A DNA stretch of 64,000 nt from Vibrio maritimus (GTDB taxonomy: Bacteria; Pseudomonadota; Gammaproteobacteria; Enterobacterales; Vibrionaceae), in NCBI RefSeq assembly GCF_021441885.1, contig NZ_CP090438.1, positions 3,410,001-3,474,000 on the forward strand. Reading direction: 5' to 3'. The notes beneath the pieces are model-generated. The model had not been told where the DNA came from, did no database searches, and was given only the letters and a program-made list of their open reading frames with translations. The translations under genes were made by a program, and so were the position numbers. Shown here in pieces: positions 35,670 through 44,405 of this stretch (positions are counted from its first letter, which is position 1; each line of letters begins with the position of its first letter).

Positions 35670-36803
35670 CTAGATCACTACCAACTCAGCATTCAATGCG
35701 CCTGCTTCATGCAGGGCTTGCAGAATGGACATCAAATCGGTTGGTGTTGCGCCTAAGCTATTGACTGCGTTTACTATCGTGTTCAGCTCTGTCCCTTCAG
35801 GCCAGATCACCATTTGTGCTTGGTCTTCGTTAATGTCGATCTTGGTTTGGTCGACAACCACGGTATCGCCATCAGCGAACGCGTTTGGCTGACTGACTCG
35901 CTGTGACTCACTGATAGCCACAGTAAGGTTACCGTGACTGACTGCTGCCTCGGTGACTTTGACGTTCTTACCGACTACAACGGTGCCGGTGCGCGAGTTG
36001 AATACGATACGAGCTGGCTTACGCCCCTCAACAACACTCATCTCTTCAAGCATCGACATCATGGTGACACGTTGCTGGCTGTCTTTCGGTGCACGCATAT
36101 CAACACGTACCTTGTTGACCGCAATCGCGACCTCAGGACCAAACGTGCTGTTGATCTCACGAGCAATATTCTTCGCAGTAGTGAAGCTCGCCTTGCGAAG
36201 GTTCAGCGTGATTTGTGGCCGTGAGTTAAAGTCCGATGGGATTTCACGCTCCAGTGTTGCCCCATTGGGTACGCGACCCGCGGTTGGCGTATTTACTGCA
36301 ATCTTAGAGCCGCTGCGTCCCTCAGCAGAAACGCCGCCTACAACCACGTTGCCTTGTGCTACTGCATACACCTCGCCATCAACACCGCGCAGCGGTGTGA
36401 GCAGCAATGTACCGCCACGCAAGCTCTTAGCATCACCAATCGATGACACCACGATATCCAACATCTGACCCGGGCCTGCCATTGGGTCAACAGAGGCCGT
36501 CACGCTCACCGATGCCACATTACGCAGCTTAGGGTTAGCGTCATCACCAATCTGCACACCGAACTGACGCAGCATGTTGGTAATGGATTGTGCCGTGAAC
36601 TTCACCTGGTTTCGGTCACCCTGACCATCAAGACCCACGACCAAGCCATAACCCACCAATTGGTTAGTACGCACACCTTGCACATCGACAAGGTCCATAA
36701 TCGGAATTTCCACTTCAGCATGAGCGGACGGCATCAAGATAATCGCCGATGCGGTCATCAATACCGTGAAAAAAGTATCAAGAAAACGACGAGTGTTAAG
36801 CAT
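35670..36803 (-). CDS. flgI: Lateral P-ring protein FlgI
   Basis: FlgI forms the periplasmic P-ring. The start at ATG 36803 makes a TAATG junction with flgH; an ATG five codons upstream (36818) has no ribosome site. A signal peptide ends near SAHA. The family sequence is strong: DLVDVQGVRTNQLVGYGLVV, GLDGQGDRNQVKFTAQSI, LRGGTLLLTPLRGVDGEVYA, MSILQALHEAGALNAELVVI at the end. Confidence 0.97.
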   Translation of the reverse strand: MLNTRRFLDTFFTVLMTASAIILMPSAHAEVEIPIMDLVDVQGVRTNQLVGYGLVVGLDGQGDRNQVKFTAQSITNMLRQFGVQIGDDANPKLRNVASVSVTASVDPMAGPGQMLDIVVSSIGDAKSLRGGTLLLTPLRGVDGEVYAVAQGNVVVGGVSAEGRSGSKIAVNTPTAGRVPNGATLEREIPSDFNSRPQITLNLRKASFTTAKNIAREINSTFGPEVAIAVNKVRVDMRAPKDSQQRVTMMSMLEEMSVVEGRKPARIVFNSRTGTVVVGKNVKVTEAAVSHGNLTVAISESQRVSQPNAFADGDTVVVDQTKIDINEDQAQMVIWPEGTELNTIVNAVNSLGATPTDLMSILQALHEAGALNAELVVI

Positions 36804-37510
36804 TAAAACGGCATCCATGGGCTAGTAAAGAACTGCGTTAACCAACCGGCTGAGTTGCTGTCGGCTAAGGCTCCGCGTCCTGAGTAGGTAATGCGAGCAT
36901 CACCAATTCGATGAGAGAACACTTGGTTGTAGCGGTCGACGTCATCGGCTCTGACGATTCCTGTCACACGAATAAACTCATCCCCTTGGTTAAGACGAAT
37001 CCACTTTTCGCCGCTGACTTTCAGTACGCCGTTAGGCATGACTTCATGGACAGTGACCGTGATGGCCCCTTCAAGCTTATTGCCCTGAGAGCTCGCTGCG
37101 CTGCCATCAAAGGCTCGGCTTCCGCTGATGCCAACGGCAGTTTCATTTAACGTTTTTCCGCCTACCGTTGCCGCGCCAAAGTCGACGTTGGAAGACTTAC
37201 CAAACTTGGTGTCGGCTTTCTTGCTTGATTGGGTTTCTTCCACAAGAAGAATGGTTAGCACATCGCCGACGCGATACGCGCGGCGATCTTGAAATAACGT
37301 GAGGTTGTATTGGTGACGATACAAACTGCCATTGGTCGCCTCTGGCAACGCATAACTAAGCTCTGGTGGCGCGTACTTCTGCTCGTCTGGCTCTGGCGGC
37401 ACAAACTCAGGTCTTGAGGCACACCCAGCCAATACCAGCAAGCTCAGCAGCGCTATTCTTCTCGCAAGAACAGTGCTTCGCGTCAAAAGGCTTCGAGAAA
37501 ACCATTTCAT
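36803..37510 (-). CDS. flgH: Lateral L-ring lipoprotein FlgH
   Basis: FlgH is the outer-membrane L-ring lipoprotein. The start at ATG 37510 is set by AAGGAAG about 8 nt upstream; a GTG six codons earlier overlaps that site. The product is 235 aa with lipobox LAGC (LSLLVLAGCASRPEF). The conserved part shows YRVGDVLTILLVEETQSSKK, VSGEKWIRLNQGDEFIRVTG and IGDARITYSGRGAL. Confidence 0.96.
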   Translation of the reverse strand: MKWFSRSLLTRSTVLARRIALLSLLVLAGCASRPEFVPPEPDEQKYAPPELSYALPEATNGSLYRHQYNLTLFQDRRAYRVGDVLTILLVEETQSSKKADTKFGKSSNVDFGAATVGGKTLNETAVGISGSRAFDGSAASSQGNKLEGAITVTVHEVMPNGVLKVSGEKWIRLNQGDEFIRVTGIVRADDVDRYNQVFSHRIGDARITYSGRGALADSNSAGWLTQFFTSPWMPF

Positions 37511-37557
37511 GTCACAACTTCCTTTCACGTTATTTCCCGCTAACTTAATTGACCGAA

Positions 37558-38343
37558 TTACACGGCTTGAGCAACAAACTTAAGCATGTCATCGGCAGCC
37601 GACACGACCTTGGCGTTCATCTCGTAGGCACGTTGAGTGGTGATCATGTCCACCATCTCTTCGACGACTTGCACGTTAGAGCCCTCCAACGCACCTTGCT
37701 TAATACTGCCCGCACCTTCTTCACCAGCGATGAGTTCTTCCGCCTGACCGCTCGCTTCCGTTTCTTTAAACAGGTTGCCACCAATCGCCTCTAAGCCAGC
37801 GGGGTTGATAAACTTCGCTAACGTTATCTGACCAAGCTCTTGAGGAGCTGGACCATCTGCCGTTGTCGTGGTTACCGTGCCATCCACACCAACCGATAGC
37901 GTCAACGCGTTATCTGGGATCTGGATTTGTGGCTCAAGAGGCAAGCCCTGACTGTTCACCATCAAGCCCTCAGAGTTGACATGAAACTGGCCGTTGCGGG
38001 TATACATGATTTGGCCATCAGAGTTTTCTATCTGGAAGAAGCCTTGCCCCATAACCGCGAGATCCAGCTCTTGCCCTGTGTTTTGTGCACTGCCCTGAGT
38101 GAAGACTTTCTGTGTACCAACAACACGAACGCCGCTACCCAGCTGCACACCCGTTGGCAGCTCATTCACTTGGTCGACTTGTGCGCCCGGTTGGCGCTGA
38201 ATGCTGTAGAACAGGTCTTCGAAGACCACTCGGTCACGCTTAAAACCGACCGTATTAACGTTGGCTAGGTTGTTTGAGATTGCCGTCATTTTCGTGTCTT
38301 GGGCGGCCATCCCTGTTTTACTGACCCATAATGCTGAATGCAT
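37558..38343 (-). CDS. flgG: Lateral distal rod protein FlgG
   Basis: FlgG builds the distal rod. The 261-aa length is exactly typical. N-terminal MHSALWVSKTGMAAQDTKMT and ISNNLANVNTVGFKRDRVVF; C-terminal LEGSNVQVVEEMVDMITTQR then AYEMNAKVVSAADDMLKFV. Located 47 nt upstream of flgH. Confidence 0.97.
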   Translation of the reverse strand: MHSALWVSKTGMAAQDTKMTAISNNLANVNTVGFKRDRVVFEDLFYSIQRQPGAQVDQVNELPTGVQLGSGVRVVGTQKVFTQGSAQNTGQELDLAVMGQGFFQIENSDGQIMYTRNGQFHVNSEGLMVNSQGLPLEPQIQIPDNALTLSVGVDGTVTTTTADGPAPQELGQITLAKFINPAGLEAIGGNLFKETEASGQAEELIAGEEGAGSIKQGALEGSNVQVVEEMVDMITTQRAYEMNAKVVSAADDMLKFVAQAV

Positions 38344-38364
38344 GGTTTACTCCTTTAAACGCGA

Positions 38365-39096
38365 CTAGCTCGCGCTCATTAATTTATTTCCTGATTGCGC
38401 TAGGGTTTCTGCGGTTTTCATCATGCGGATCTGCATTTCGAAGTTGCGCGTTAGCGACATCACACTGAGCAGTTCATCGATGGCAGACACGTTACTGCTT
38501 TCGATGTGCTCTGGGGCAAGATTAACGGTGGCATCAGCAGCAAAAGGCTGACCATCCAAGCTGTGCAGCAGGCTGTCGCTCTCTTTTTGCAGTTGGGTAA
38601 TGTCCGGCTTTACCAGCTTTAATGTGCCAACTTCCACCTCTGCACCGCCGCCAGGCGGGATCACCGAGACGCGTCCACGCTCACTGATTTCCACCTTCTG
38701 AAATTCCGGTAGCACCATAGGTCCGTTATCACCGACAACAGCAAAGCCGTTGATGGTCATTGCGCCGAGGTCATCAACCTTAATGTTACCGGCACGCGTG
38801 TATGCCTCGTTGCCTGCTGGCGTTTGCACACTGATGTAGCCCTCACCCATGATGGCAATATCCAGTGGACGACCCGTTTTAACGACGTCACCAGAATCAA
38901 AACGGGTTGCCGCTGAGTTGGTGACCACCATAGTGCGACCATCAAAGCCAGAGCCTTGCAGTGGAACGCTATTAACGCGTTCCATATCCGCACGAAAGCC
39001 GGCGGTGTCGGCATTCGACAGGTTGTTGGAGCGAACATGCTGAGCTTTAAGTACTCGGCTGGCCCCCGTTGTCGCAGTAAATAGCAAGCTATCCAT
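38365..39096 (-). CDS. flgF: Lateral proximal rod protein FlgF
   Basis: FlgF forms part of the proximal rod. The 243-aa protein starts with the rod helix (QHVRSNNLSNADTAGFRADM) and ends LSVMSLTRNFEMQIRMMKTA then ETLAQSGNKLMSAS. The middle shows LDIAIMGEGYISVQTPAGNE, a family motif. Between flgE and flgG as usual. Confidence 0.95.
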   Translation of the reverse strand: MDSLLFTATTGASRVLKAQHVRSNNLSNADTAGFRADMERVNSVPLQGSGFDGRTMVVTNSAATRFDSGDVVKTGRPLDIAIMGEGYISVQTPAGNEAYTRAGNIKVDDLGAMTINGFAVVGDNGPMVLPEFQKVEISERGRVSVIPPGGGAEVEVGTLKLVKPDITQLQKESDSLLHSLDGQPFAADATVNLAPEHIESSNVSAIDELLSVMSLTRNFEMQIRMMKTAETLAQSGNKLMSAS

Positions 39097-39107
39097 AGGT
39101 TAGGTTC

Positions 39108-40304
39108 CTATACCGCGTTAAACAGAGCTTGAGTCAGCTTGTCAGATGTAGAGATTGTCTTCGCATTCGCCTGATAGTTGCGCTGAGCGGTCATTAGGTT
39201 CACAAGCTCAGAGGTCAAGTCCACATTAGAACCCTCTAGCGCACCTGGGGTGAGATCGCCCAAAACGCCAGTACCTGGTGTGCCGACTACGGGTGCGCCT
39301 GAGCTAAAGCTTTGAGTCCAAGCTGTGCCATTAGTTTTGGCAAGACCTTGAGGGTTGGCAAAATTAGCCAGTACGACCTGACCTTGAAGCTGAGATTGAC
39401 CGTTGGTGTATGTTGCGAACACCATGCCGTTGTTCTCAACGCGAACACCCGCAAGTTCACCGGATGTGTAGCCATTTGGGCTATTGGTGCTCACACCAAA
39501 CGAAGCGCCAAATTGGGTGCTGCCTGCTAGGCTAATATCGATGCTCATTGGGTTAGCACCGGCTGCAGGGAAGCTGATATTCGTCGTGCCTGTTGGCGAG
39601 TTTAGTGTGCCGTCTGGATTAAAGGTTACGGGAACCGTTGAAACAGGTGTGGTACCACCATCGACTTGAACGTTCACTTCCCAAGTGTTGTCCGCTGTTT
39701 TCGTAAAGTACTGCGTTACTGTGTGAGAGTTACCAAGCGAGTCGTACACCTTAGAGGTGTATGATGAGTTAAATGAATCTGGGTTATTTGGGTCAAAAGG
39801 GGTGACCGATTGATCGATGGCTGTCGCACTCGCATCAAAGTTGGCGACAAAATCCAGTTTGTCGGTGGCTTTTGCCGCTAGCGAAGAGGTGCTGATCTTG
39901 ATATCGCCAACCGCACCGTCAAGCAGATTGTTATTGCTATCGACACCGTAGCCCTGAAGCTTAGCGCCAGTATTACCCACAACAAAGTTGTCTTTGTCAG
40001 TACCAAACACACCTGAGCGGGTGTAAAGCGTCTGCCCCATCAAGTCTTTCGTTACGAAGAAACCGTTACCATTGATGGCGAGGTCCATCGCGCGACCTGT
40101 GCCAGAGACTGAACCATTCTTATCGAAGTTTTGCGAGATAGATGCGACCTCAACGCCGCCCGGTTGCATGCCGTTATAAACAGCAGAGAACTCGGTGCGC
40201 GCCTCTTTAAAACCGTAGGTCGACGCGTTAGCAATGTTGTGGCTGATGGTGTTTAGCTGAGTATTAGTGGCGTCCAAGCCGCTTAAAGCAATATTAAAAC
40301 TCAT
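39108..40304 (-). CDS. flgE: Lateral hook protein FlgE
   Basis: FlgE is the hook subunit. The 398-aa protein has SFNIALSGLDATNTQLNTIS, HNIANASTYGFKEARTEFS and MDLAINGNGFFVTKDLMG at the N-terminus. The C-terminus reads LEGSNVDLTSELVNLMTAQR and NYQANAKTISTSDKLTQAL. The central hook domains are Gly/Ser/Thr-rich. FlgD, its cap, lies 45 nt upstream. Confidence 0.96.
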   Translation of the reverse strand: MSFNIALSGLDATNTQLNTISHNIANASTYGFKEARTEFSAVYNGMQPGGVEVASISQNFDKNGSVSGTGRAMDLAINGNGFFVTKDLMGQTLYTRSGVFGTDKDNFVVGNTGAKLQGYGVDSNNNLLDGAVGDIKISTSSLAAKATDKLDFVANFDASATAIDQSVTPFDPNNPDSFNSSYTSKVYDSLGNSHTVTQYFTKTADNTWEVNVQVDGGTTPVSTVPVTFNPDGTLNSPTGTTNISFPAAGANPMSIDISLAGSTQFGASFGVSTNSPNGYTSGELAGVRVENNGMVFATYTNGQSQLQGQVVLANFANPQGLAKTNGTAWTQSFSSGAPVVGTPGTGVLGDLTPGALEGSNVDLTSELVNLMTAQRNYQANAKTISTSDKLTQALFNAV

Positions 40305-40349
40305 GATGTCCTCTTTATTCTGATAGTTTTGTTGGTTTTACACTCGGCG

Positions 40350-41027
40350 CTAAGCACCAAACTGACTGATTTGATAGAAAGGCACGTTACCGACACCCGC
40401 GACGTTGACCATAGCGGCGCCGCCACTACTTGGAATGCGAACCTGCTGCACTTCACCAGCCAACATCACGGAAGGTGATGCTTGTCCTTCCTGTACCTCT
40501 ACCGAAACGCTGTACTTACCAGGTTTGAGACCCAACTCTTCTGGGTCGATAGAAAAATCCACATCCCCAGCCGGATGAGCACCTAGTGGCACCTTGGTTT
40601 TTTGCCCAAACTCATCTTCGACAACTAAGGTCACTTGACTTGATGAATGTGCTAGCTCTACACGACCTTTCTGAGCACCGTCACTGAGCTCAAATTCGTT
40701 GCCATTGACGTAGACGGTTTGACCAACCAAGCCTGCCGTCGACAGTACCTGCATGTTGTCGAGTAGTACCATGCTGTTTTGCATCAGCATCGACATGTTC
40801 TCGGTACTTTGAACCTGAGAGAACTGTGCGAGCTGACTGACATACTCAGTACCATCGAGCGGGTTTAGTGGGTCTTGGTTTTGAATCTGCGCCACCATCA
40901 AGGTGATGAATTCATTTTGAAGTGAGCTGGCACTATTAGAATCTTGAGGATTTGCCGACACGCCTGCATTCGCTTGCTGGCTAACCGGAGTGTCCGTATC
41001 CAATGCGTTGAACTGTGCAATACTCAT
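40350..41027 (-). CDS. flgD: Lateral hook-cap protein FlgD
   Basis: FlgD is the scaffold for hook assembly. The 225-aa protein has the typical FITLMVAQIQNQDPLNPLDG, then TEYVSQLAQFSQVQSTENMS, an Ig-like C-domain (VTLVVEDEFGQKTKVPLG) and a FlgD-like end. The start overlaps the flgC stop by 1 bp. Confidence 0.95.
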   Translation of the reverse strand: MSIAQFNALDTDTPVSQQANAGVSANPQDSNSASSLQNEFITLMVAQIQNQDPLNPLDGTEYVSQLAQFSQVQSTENMSMLMQNSMVLLDNMQVLSTAGLVGQTVYVNGNEFELSDGAQKGRVELAHSSSQVTLVVEDEFGQKTKVPLGAHPAGDVDFSIDPEELGLKPGKYSVSVEVQEGQASPSVMLAGEVQQVRIPSSGGAAMVNVAGVGNVPFYQISQFGA

Positions 41028-41461
41028 TAGCTACCCTGCCCTAGACGAAGCAGGCCCTGCTGCATGCTTTTCACATTCGACAACACTTCCACATTGGTTT
41101 CGAAGCTGCGAGTGGCCGACATCATGTCCGCCATTTCAGAGACCACATCGACACCCGGGTAGTAGACATACCCCTCTTCGTTTGCCAACGGGTTATTCGG
41201 TTCAAAGCGCTGTTCAGCCTGAGCACTGCCTTGAACCACATCGACAATGCGAACCTCGGCATTGGGATACACACCCTGCTGGCTCGCCAGTTGTGTTTGG
41301 CTATACACAGTAGCAAACACTGGTTTAAGGGGTTTATAGGCATCATCTGGATTGGCCGATACCGCATCAGCATTGGCCAGGTTACTGGCTACCGTATTAA
41401 GTCGAACGGTCTGCGCGGTCATCGCAGAGCCAGCAATGGAATAGATATCAGTAAATGACAT
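41027..41461 (-). CDS. flgC: Lateral proximal rod protein FlgC
   Basis: FlgC is a proximal rod subunit. The 144-aa protein shows SIAGSAMTAQTVRLNTVASN, LANADAVSANPDDAYKPLKP and the C-terminal VDVVSEMADMMSATRSFETN. Two bases separate it from flgB. Confidence 0.96.
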   Translation of the reverse strand: MSFTDIYSIAGSAMTAQTVRLNTVASNLANADAVSANPDDAYKPLKPVFATVYSQTQLASQQGVYPNAEVRIVDVVQGSAQAEQRFEPNNPLANEEGYVYYPGVDVVSEMADMMSATRSFETNVEVLSNVKSMQQGLLRLGQGS

Positions 41462-41463
41462 GA

Positions 41464-41826
41464 TTAACGTCCCTCGATCGCTTTCGCCAGCCCATTAAAC
41501 TTCATGTTCATGAATGTCAGGCTGGTTTGAAAATCCATGTTGTTTTGAGTGAATTTGGCTTGTTCAACACCCAGCTCGACCGTATTGCCATCCTTGCTGT
41601 TCTGGTACGGCACCGAATACTGGGTCGCGATATCCAATTTAGGCGTAGCGGTATGCACACCATTGGCGCTAGCTTGCTTCATCACTGTGGTAAAACTCAG
41701 GTCCTTAGCTAGGTACCCAGGCGTATCGACATTTGCTAAGTTACTTGCAAGCACCTTGGTTCTTTGGACTCGAAAATTCAGTGCTTCTGGATGTACACCC
41801 AATGCACTGTCAAAACTGATTGCCAT
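41464..41826 (-). CDS. flgB: Lateral proximal rod protein FlgB
   Basis: FlgB is a proximal rod subunit. The frame is open for 18 more codons, but AAGGA 8 nt before ATG 41826 and the family N-terminus MAISFDSALGVHPEALNFRV set the start, giving 120 aa. ASNLANVDTPGYLAKDLSF is the rod motif. First gene of flgBCDEFGHIJKL-lafW, 38 nt below a candidate sigma-54 promoter. Confidence 0.94.
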   Translation of the reverse strand: MAISFDSALGVHPEALNFRVQRTKVLASNLANVDTPGYLAKDLSFTTVMKQASANGVHTATPKLDIATQYSVPYQNSKDGNTVELGVEQAKFTQNNMDFQTSLTFMNMKFNGLAKAIEGR

Positions 41827-41863
41827 GTCTCTGTCCTTAAATGGGCGATAGTCACAAAGAAAG

Positions 41864-41879
41864 AACAAGATACATGCCA
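41864..41879 (-). promoter_or_regulatory. Candidate sigma-54 promoter for the flgB operon
   Basis: Read on the minus strand: TGGCATGTATCTTGTT, against consensus TGGCAYR-N4-TTGCW. The only mismatch is T for C in the -12 box. It lies 38 nt upstream of the flgB ATG, leaving a leader of about 25 nt. LafK would be the activator. The C of the -12 GC is usually conserved, which lowers confidence. Confidence 0.6.
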
Positions 41880-41958
41880 ACTTTTAAAGCCAATAAAAAC
41901 AATGAATTACACAAAACAAAGGAAGCGGAACTTCCGATTTACGGAAGCGAGAGACAGG

Positions 41959-42681
41959 ATGGGGAAGTGGATTTTGGGCTCGTTTTTGAGCCTTTTGCTC
42001 AGTAATCATGCCTTAGCGAACGAGCTCAAAATGACTCAAATGAGTATTGAGCAAGTTGTGCGACAAGCACTGAATTCCGAACTAGAACAGCTTGCAGCGA
42101 CGCATCACTGGGACCACTACGAGGCAAGGCTAGTGATATTGGTTCCAGAGTCAGCAAAACATCTCAATCGCTGCCTTTCCCCTCTCATTACGAGCAGTCG
42201 CGATCACCAAACACTGCCTGTTGGCAACCTTAAACGCAGCGTCAGCTGTGAGGATGGCAGCAATGACTGGCGCATCAATGTCAGCATCCGAGCCACGTTG
42301 TCGCTACCTGTCGCCGTTGCCAGCACCACGCTCAATCGGCATGACAGCATCGACTCTCGCTCGATACGTCTAGAAACTCGAACCCTATCACGGGCGACCT
42401 CGTTTGTTACCGACCTCTCCACATTGCAGGGTAAGCAAGTCACGCGACGCATGCGCACGGGTCAAATCATCGATAGCAAATTTGTCAGTAGCCCACCTTT
42501 AGTCGAGAAGGGAAATGAAGTGGTCATCATCGCTGAAAAGGATGGGTTCAATGCGACAACTAAAGGAATTGCGCTGGAAACCGGCGCTTCAGGAGAGCAA
42601 ATAAAGGTGCAAAACAGCCAATCTAAAAAAGTCATTCGAGCGGTCGTGTCTGGCTTGAACCAGGTTCACACTCAATTTTAA
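41959..42681 (+). CDS. flgA: Lateral P-ring chaperone FlgA
   Basis: FlgA is a periplasmic chaperone for P-ring assembly. I start at ATG 41959 because a good signal peptide follows (MGKWILGSFLSLLLSNHALA) and GAGAG precedes it. The frame is open a further 65 codons back into flgB, which I reject. The product is 240 aa with a C-terminal SAF-like domain (TLQGKQVTRRMRTGQIIDSK; VVIIAEKDGFNATTKGIALE; GEQIKVQNSQSKKVIRAVVS). Divergent from flgB. Confidence 0.92.
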   Translation: MGKWILGSFLSLLLSNHALANELKMTQMSIEQVVRQALNSELEQLAATHHWDHYEARLVILVPESAKHLNRCLSPLITSSRDHQTLPVGNLKRSVSCEDGSNDWRINVSIRATLSLPVAVASTTLNRHDSIDSRSIRLETRTLSRATSFVTDLSTLQGKQVTRRMRTGQIIDSKFVSSPPLVEKGNEVVIIAEKDGFNATTKGIALETGASGEQIKVQNSQSKKVIRAVVSGLNQVHTQF

Positions 42682-42842
42682 ATTTCTGACTCAAGGTAAC
42701 ATTTTTCAATCAACGCGCTCGAAATGTCATAGGGCATTGAGATAGAAAAAAAAGAGCAACAAATTTAGCTGGGCAGATTTAATACTGATGCTCGCTTTGT
42801 CGCCCTATACTGTTATCGACATATTGATAGGACAGCAACACA

Positions 42843-43127
42843 ATGAAAATCGACAAAGTGGCCGGCGGACATGTCCCACAAACCAACTTCAATCAGTCTA
42901 AGACTCAAACGCCTGAAGCACCGGCACGTAAGACCGTTTCACAAGCCGCATTCAATGCAAATACAGCAGCACTAGACAAGGCGCAAGCTGAGCTTGCTGC
43001 AATGCCAAACGTCGATATGGCGAAAGTGGAAGCGGTACGAAATGCACTCGCAAACGGTGAACTTGGACTGGATGTCAAAGCCCTTTCGCAAGCTGTGATG
43101 CGTTTCCATACCGGTCACGAGTCCTAA
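42843..43127 (+). CDS. flgM: Lateral anti-sigma-28 factor FlgM
   Basis: FlgM holds sigma-28 inactive until it is exported through the finished hook. The 94-aa protein begins MKIDKVAGGHVPQTNFNQSK, has a disordered N-terminal half and a C-terminal helical sigma-binding half (MAKVEAVRNALANGELGLDV, then LSQAVMRFH). ATAGGAC precedes the ATG. The 161-nt gap to flgA may hold its own promoter; I do not see a clean consensus. Partner: LafS. Confidence 0.9.
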   Translation: MKIDKVAGGHVPQTNFNQSKTQTPEAPARKTVSQAAFNANTAALDKAQAELAAMPNVDMAKVEAVRNALANGELGLDVKALSQAVMRFHTGHES

Positions 43128-43157
43128 GCGAACCACCCATTTAGTGGAGTAACCAAG

Positions 43158-43601
43158 ATGGCCACCTCGAAAACCGAGCTCGTGCAGAACTTTGTCGTTA
43201 GCATTTCTGAAGACATCAAACTGTATCGCAAGCTGCTCTCATTGCTGCAGCACCAAAAAGCCCTGTATCTAAAATTCGATGGTGAGTCACTAAGTCACAA
43301 CATCAGCAAACAGCTGCCAGTACTTAAACAGCTTGGCCACAATGCCAGCCAGCGTAGTCGGCTTCTTAGTCAGCTAAATTTGCCCTGCTCGGAACAAGGG
43401 GTTGAGCGTTTAGTCAGAGCGCTACCTATCAAGCTGTCTGATAATGTCCGCAAGCAGTGGCAGATCCTTGAGTCACTGATTAAAGAGTGCCAAAAATACA
43501 ATCAAGAGAATGGACAAAGCTCAGCGGCTTTTCATGAACTGCTTGGTGAGCTGACCGGGCGAGAGCAACACAGTTATGAGGAACATGCACGCTCGCTGTA
43601 G
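43158..43601 (+). CDS. flgN: Lateral FlgN-type export chaperone for FlgK/FlgL
   Basis: FlgN is a cytosolic chaperone of the hook-filament junction proteins. The 147-aa protein is almost all helical with a basic N-terminal part and a C-terminal amphipathic helix. Sequence similarity within FlgN is low. The flgA-flgM-flgN order makes the call. It is overlapped by 26 bp by the next gene. Confidence 0.85.
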   Translation: MATSKTELVQNFVVSISEDIKLYRKLLSLLQHQKALYLKFDGESLSHNISKQLPVLKQLGHNASQRSRLLSQLNLPCSEQGVERLVRALPIKLSDNVRKQWQILESLIKECQKYNQENGQSSAAFHELLGELTGREQHSYEEHARSL

Positions 43602-44301
43602 AGTCAGCTTGAGCGTTAGTCACTGGCTGCTTTGGTTAGTGATAGGCTTGCTGTGTATCTGGCACACCCAAAGTGATGCCAAACCTGCTCAATCTGATGT
43701 GGCACCGCATATTGCCACGCTCAAGCCGTATCAAAATCATATCATTAAGAAGTTTGAAGAGTTCAGCCCACTGGTGGATGAGATATTCAAGCAGCTTAAA
43801 CAAAAATCGCTACCAGACAGCTTAGTCCTGGTCCCCATGCTCGAGTCCTCCTATAACCCCAAAGCCGTCTCACCTGCCAAAGCCGCCGGGCTTTGGCAAC
43901 TGATGCCAGCCACCGCCAAGCGCTTTGGGTTAACCGTAGACCAAAACCTCGACCAGCGCTTTGAGATTGAGCCGAGTACTCGTGCTGCCATGCAATATTT
44001 GTCGTTTCTGTATCGCAAGTTTGATGGTGACATCAACCTCACGTTAGCGGCTTACAATGCGGGTGAAGGACGAGTTCAACGCGCCATCAACAGAGCAGGC
44101 AGTCGAGAATTTACCAAGCTGACCTTACCCAATGAAACCGTCCATTATGTGCGCCGGTTTTATGCTCTCATGACGCTGGTTGATATCTCGTCTCTCAAGC
44201 GCGATCGCGTCGATACCCTATGGCTGTTCGCCAGTGAGACATCATGGCAACAAGCGCCGTTGATTGACCTGACGCCTCTACCGCCACTTATCTCTCTCTA
44301 G
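43576..44301 (+). CDS. Flagellum-associated lytic transglycosylase (SltF-like)
   Basis: A secreted or membrane-anchored 241-aa murein lytic transglycosylase: an N-terminal hydrophobic segment (about 16-31), then a Slt/MltE-type domain with catalytic Glu90 in VPMLESSYNP. The usual GLWQLMPATAKRFGL and AAYNAGEGRVQRAI motifs follow. It overlaps flgN by 26 bp, so it belongs to the flgA-flgM-flgN transcript. FlgJ in this cluster lacks its hydrolase domain, so this enzyme is the likely peptidoglycan opener for the lateral rod (inference, as with SltF in other bacteria). Two start ATGs 9 nt apart are possible. Confidence 0.85.
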   Translation: MRNMHARCRVSLSVSHWLLWLVIGLLCIWHTQSDAKPAQSDVAPHIATLKPYQNHIIKKFEEFSPLVDEIFKQLKQKSLPDSLVLVPMLESSYNPKAVSPAKAAGLWQLMPATAKRFGLTVDQNLDQRFEIEPSTRAAMQYLSFLYRKFDGDINLTLAAYNAGEGRVQRAINRAGSREFTKLTLPNETVHYVRRFYALMTLVDISSLKRDRVDTLWLFASETSWQQAPLIDLTPLPPLISL

Positions 44302-44405
44302 TCTTGTGTGACCAGCAATCATAATCTGACATTTGTGGGTTTTCAGAATGCCATTCACTGGTAAGATGCTGGCATTGTTCACTCCATCCCAACGCTAACA
44401 TCTCA

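Noticed and set aside
41764..41958. A 65-codon upstream extension of flgA reaching into flgB on the other strand
   Set aside because: No ribosome site, it overlaps flgB and the candidate flgB promoter, and a clear signal peptide starts at 41959.
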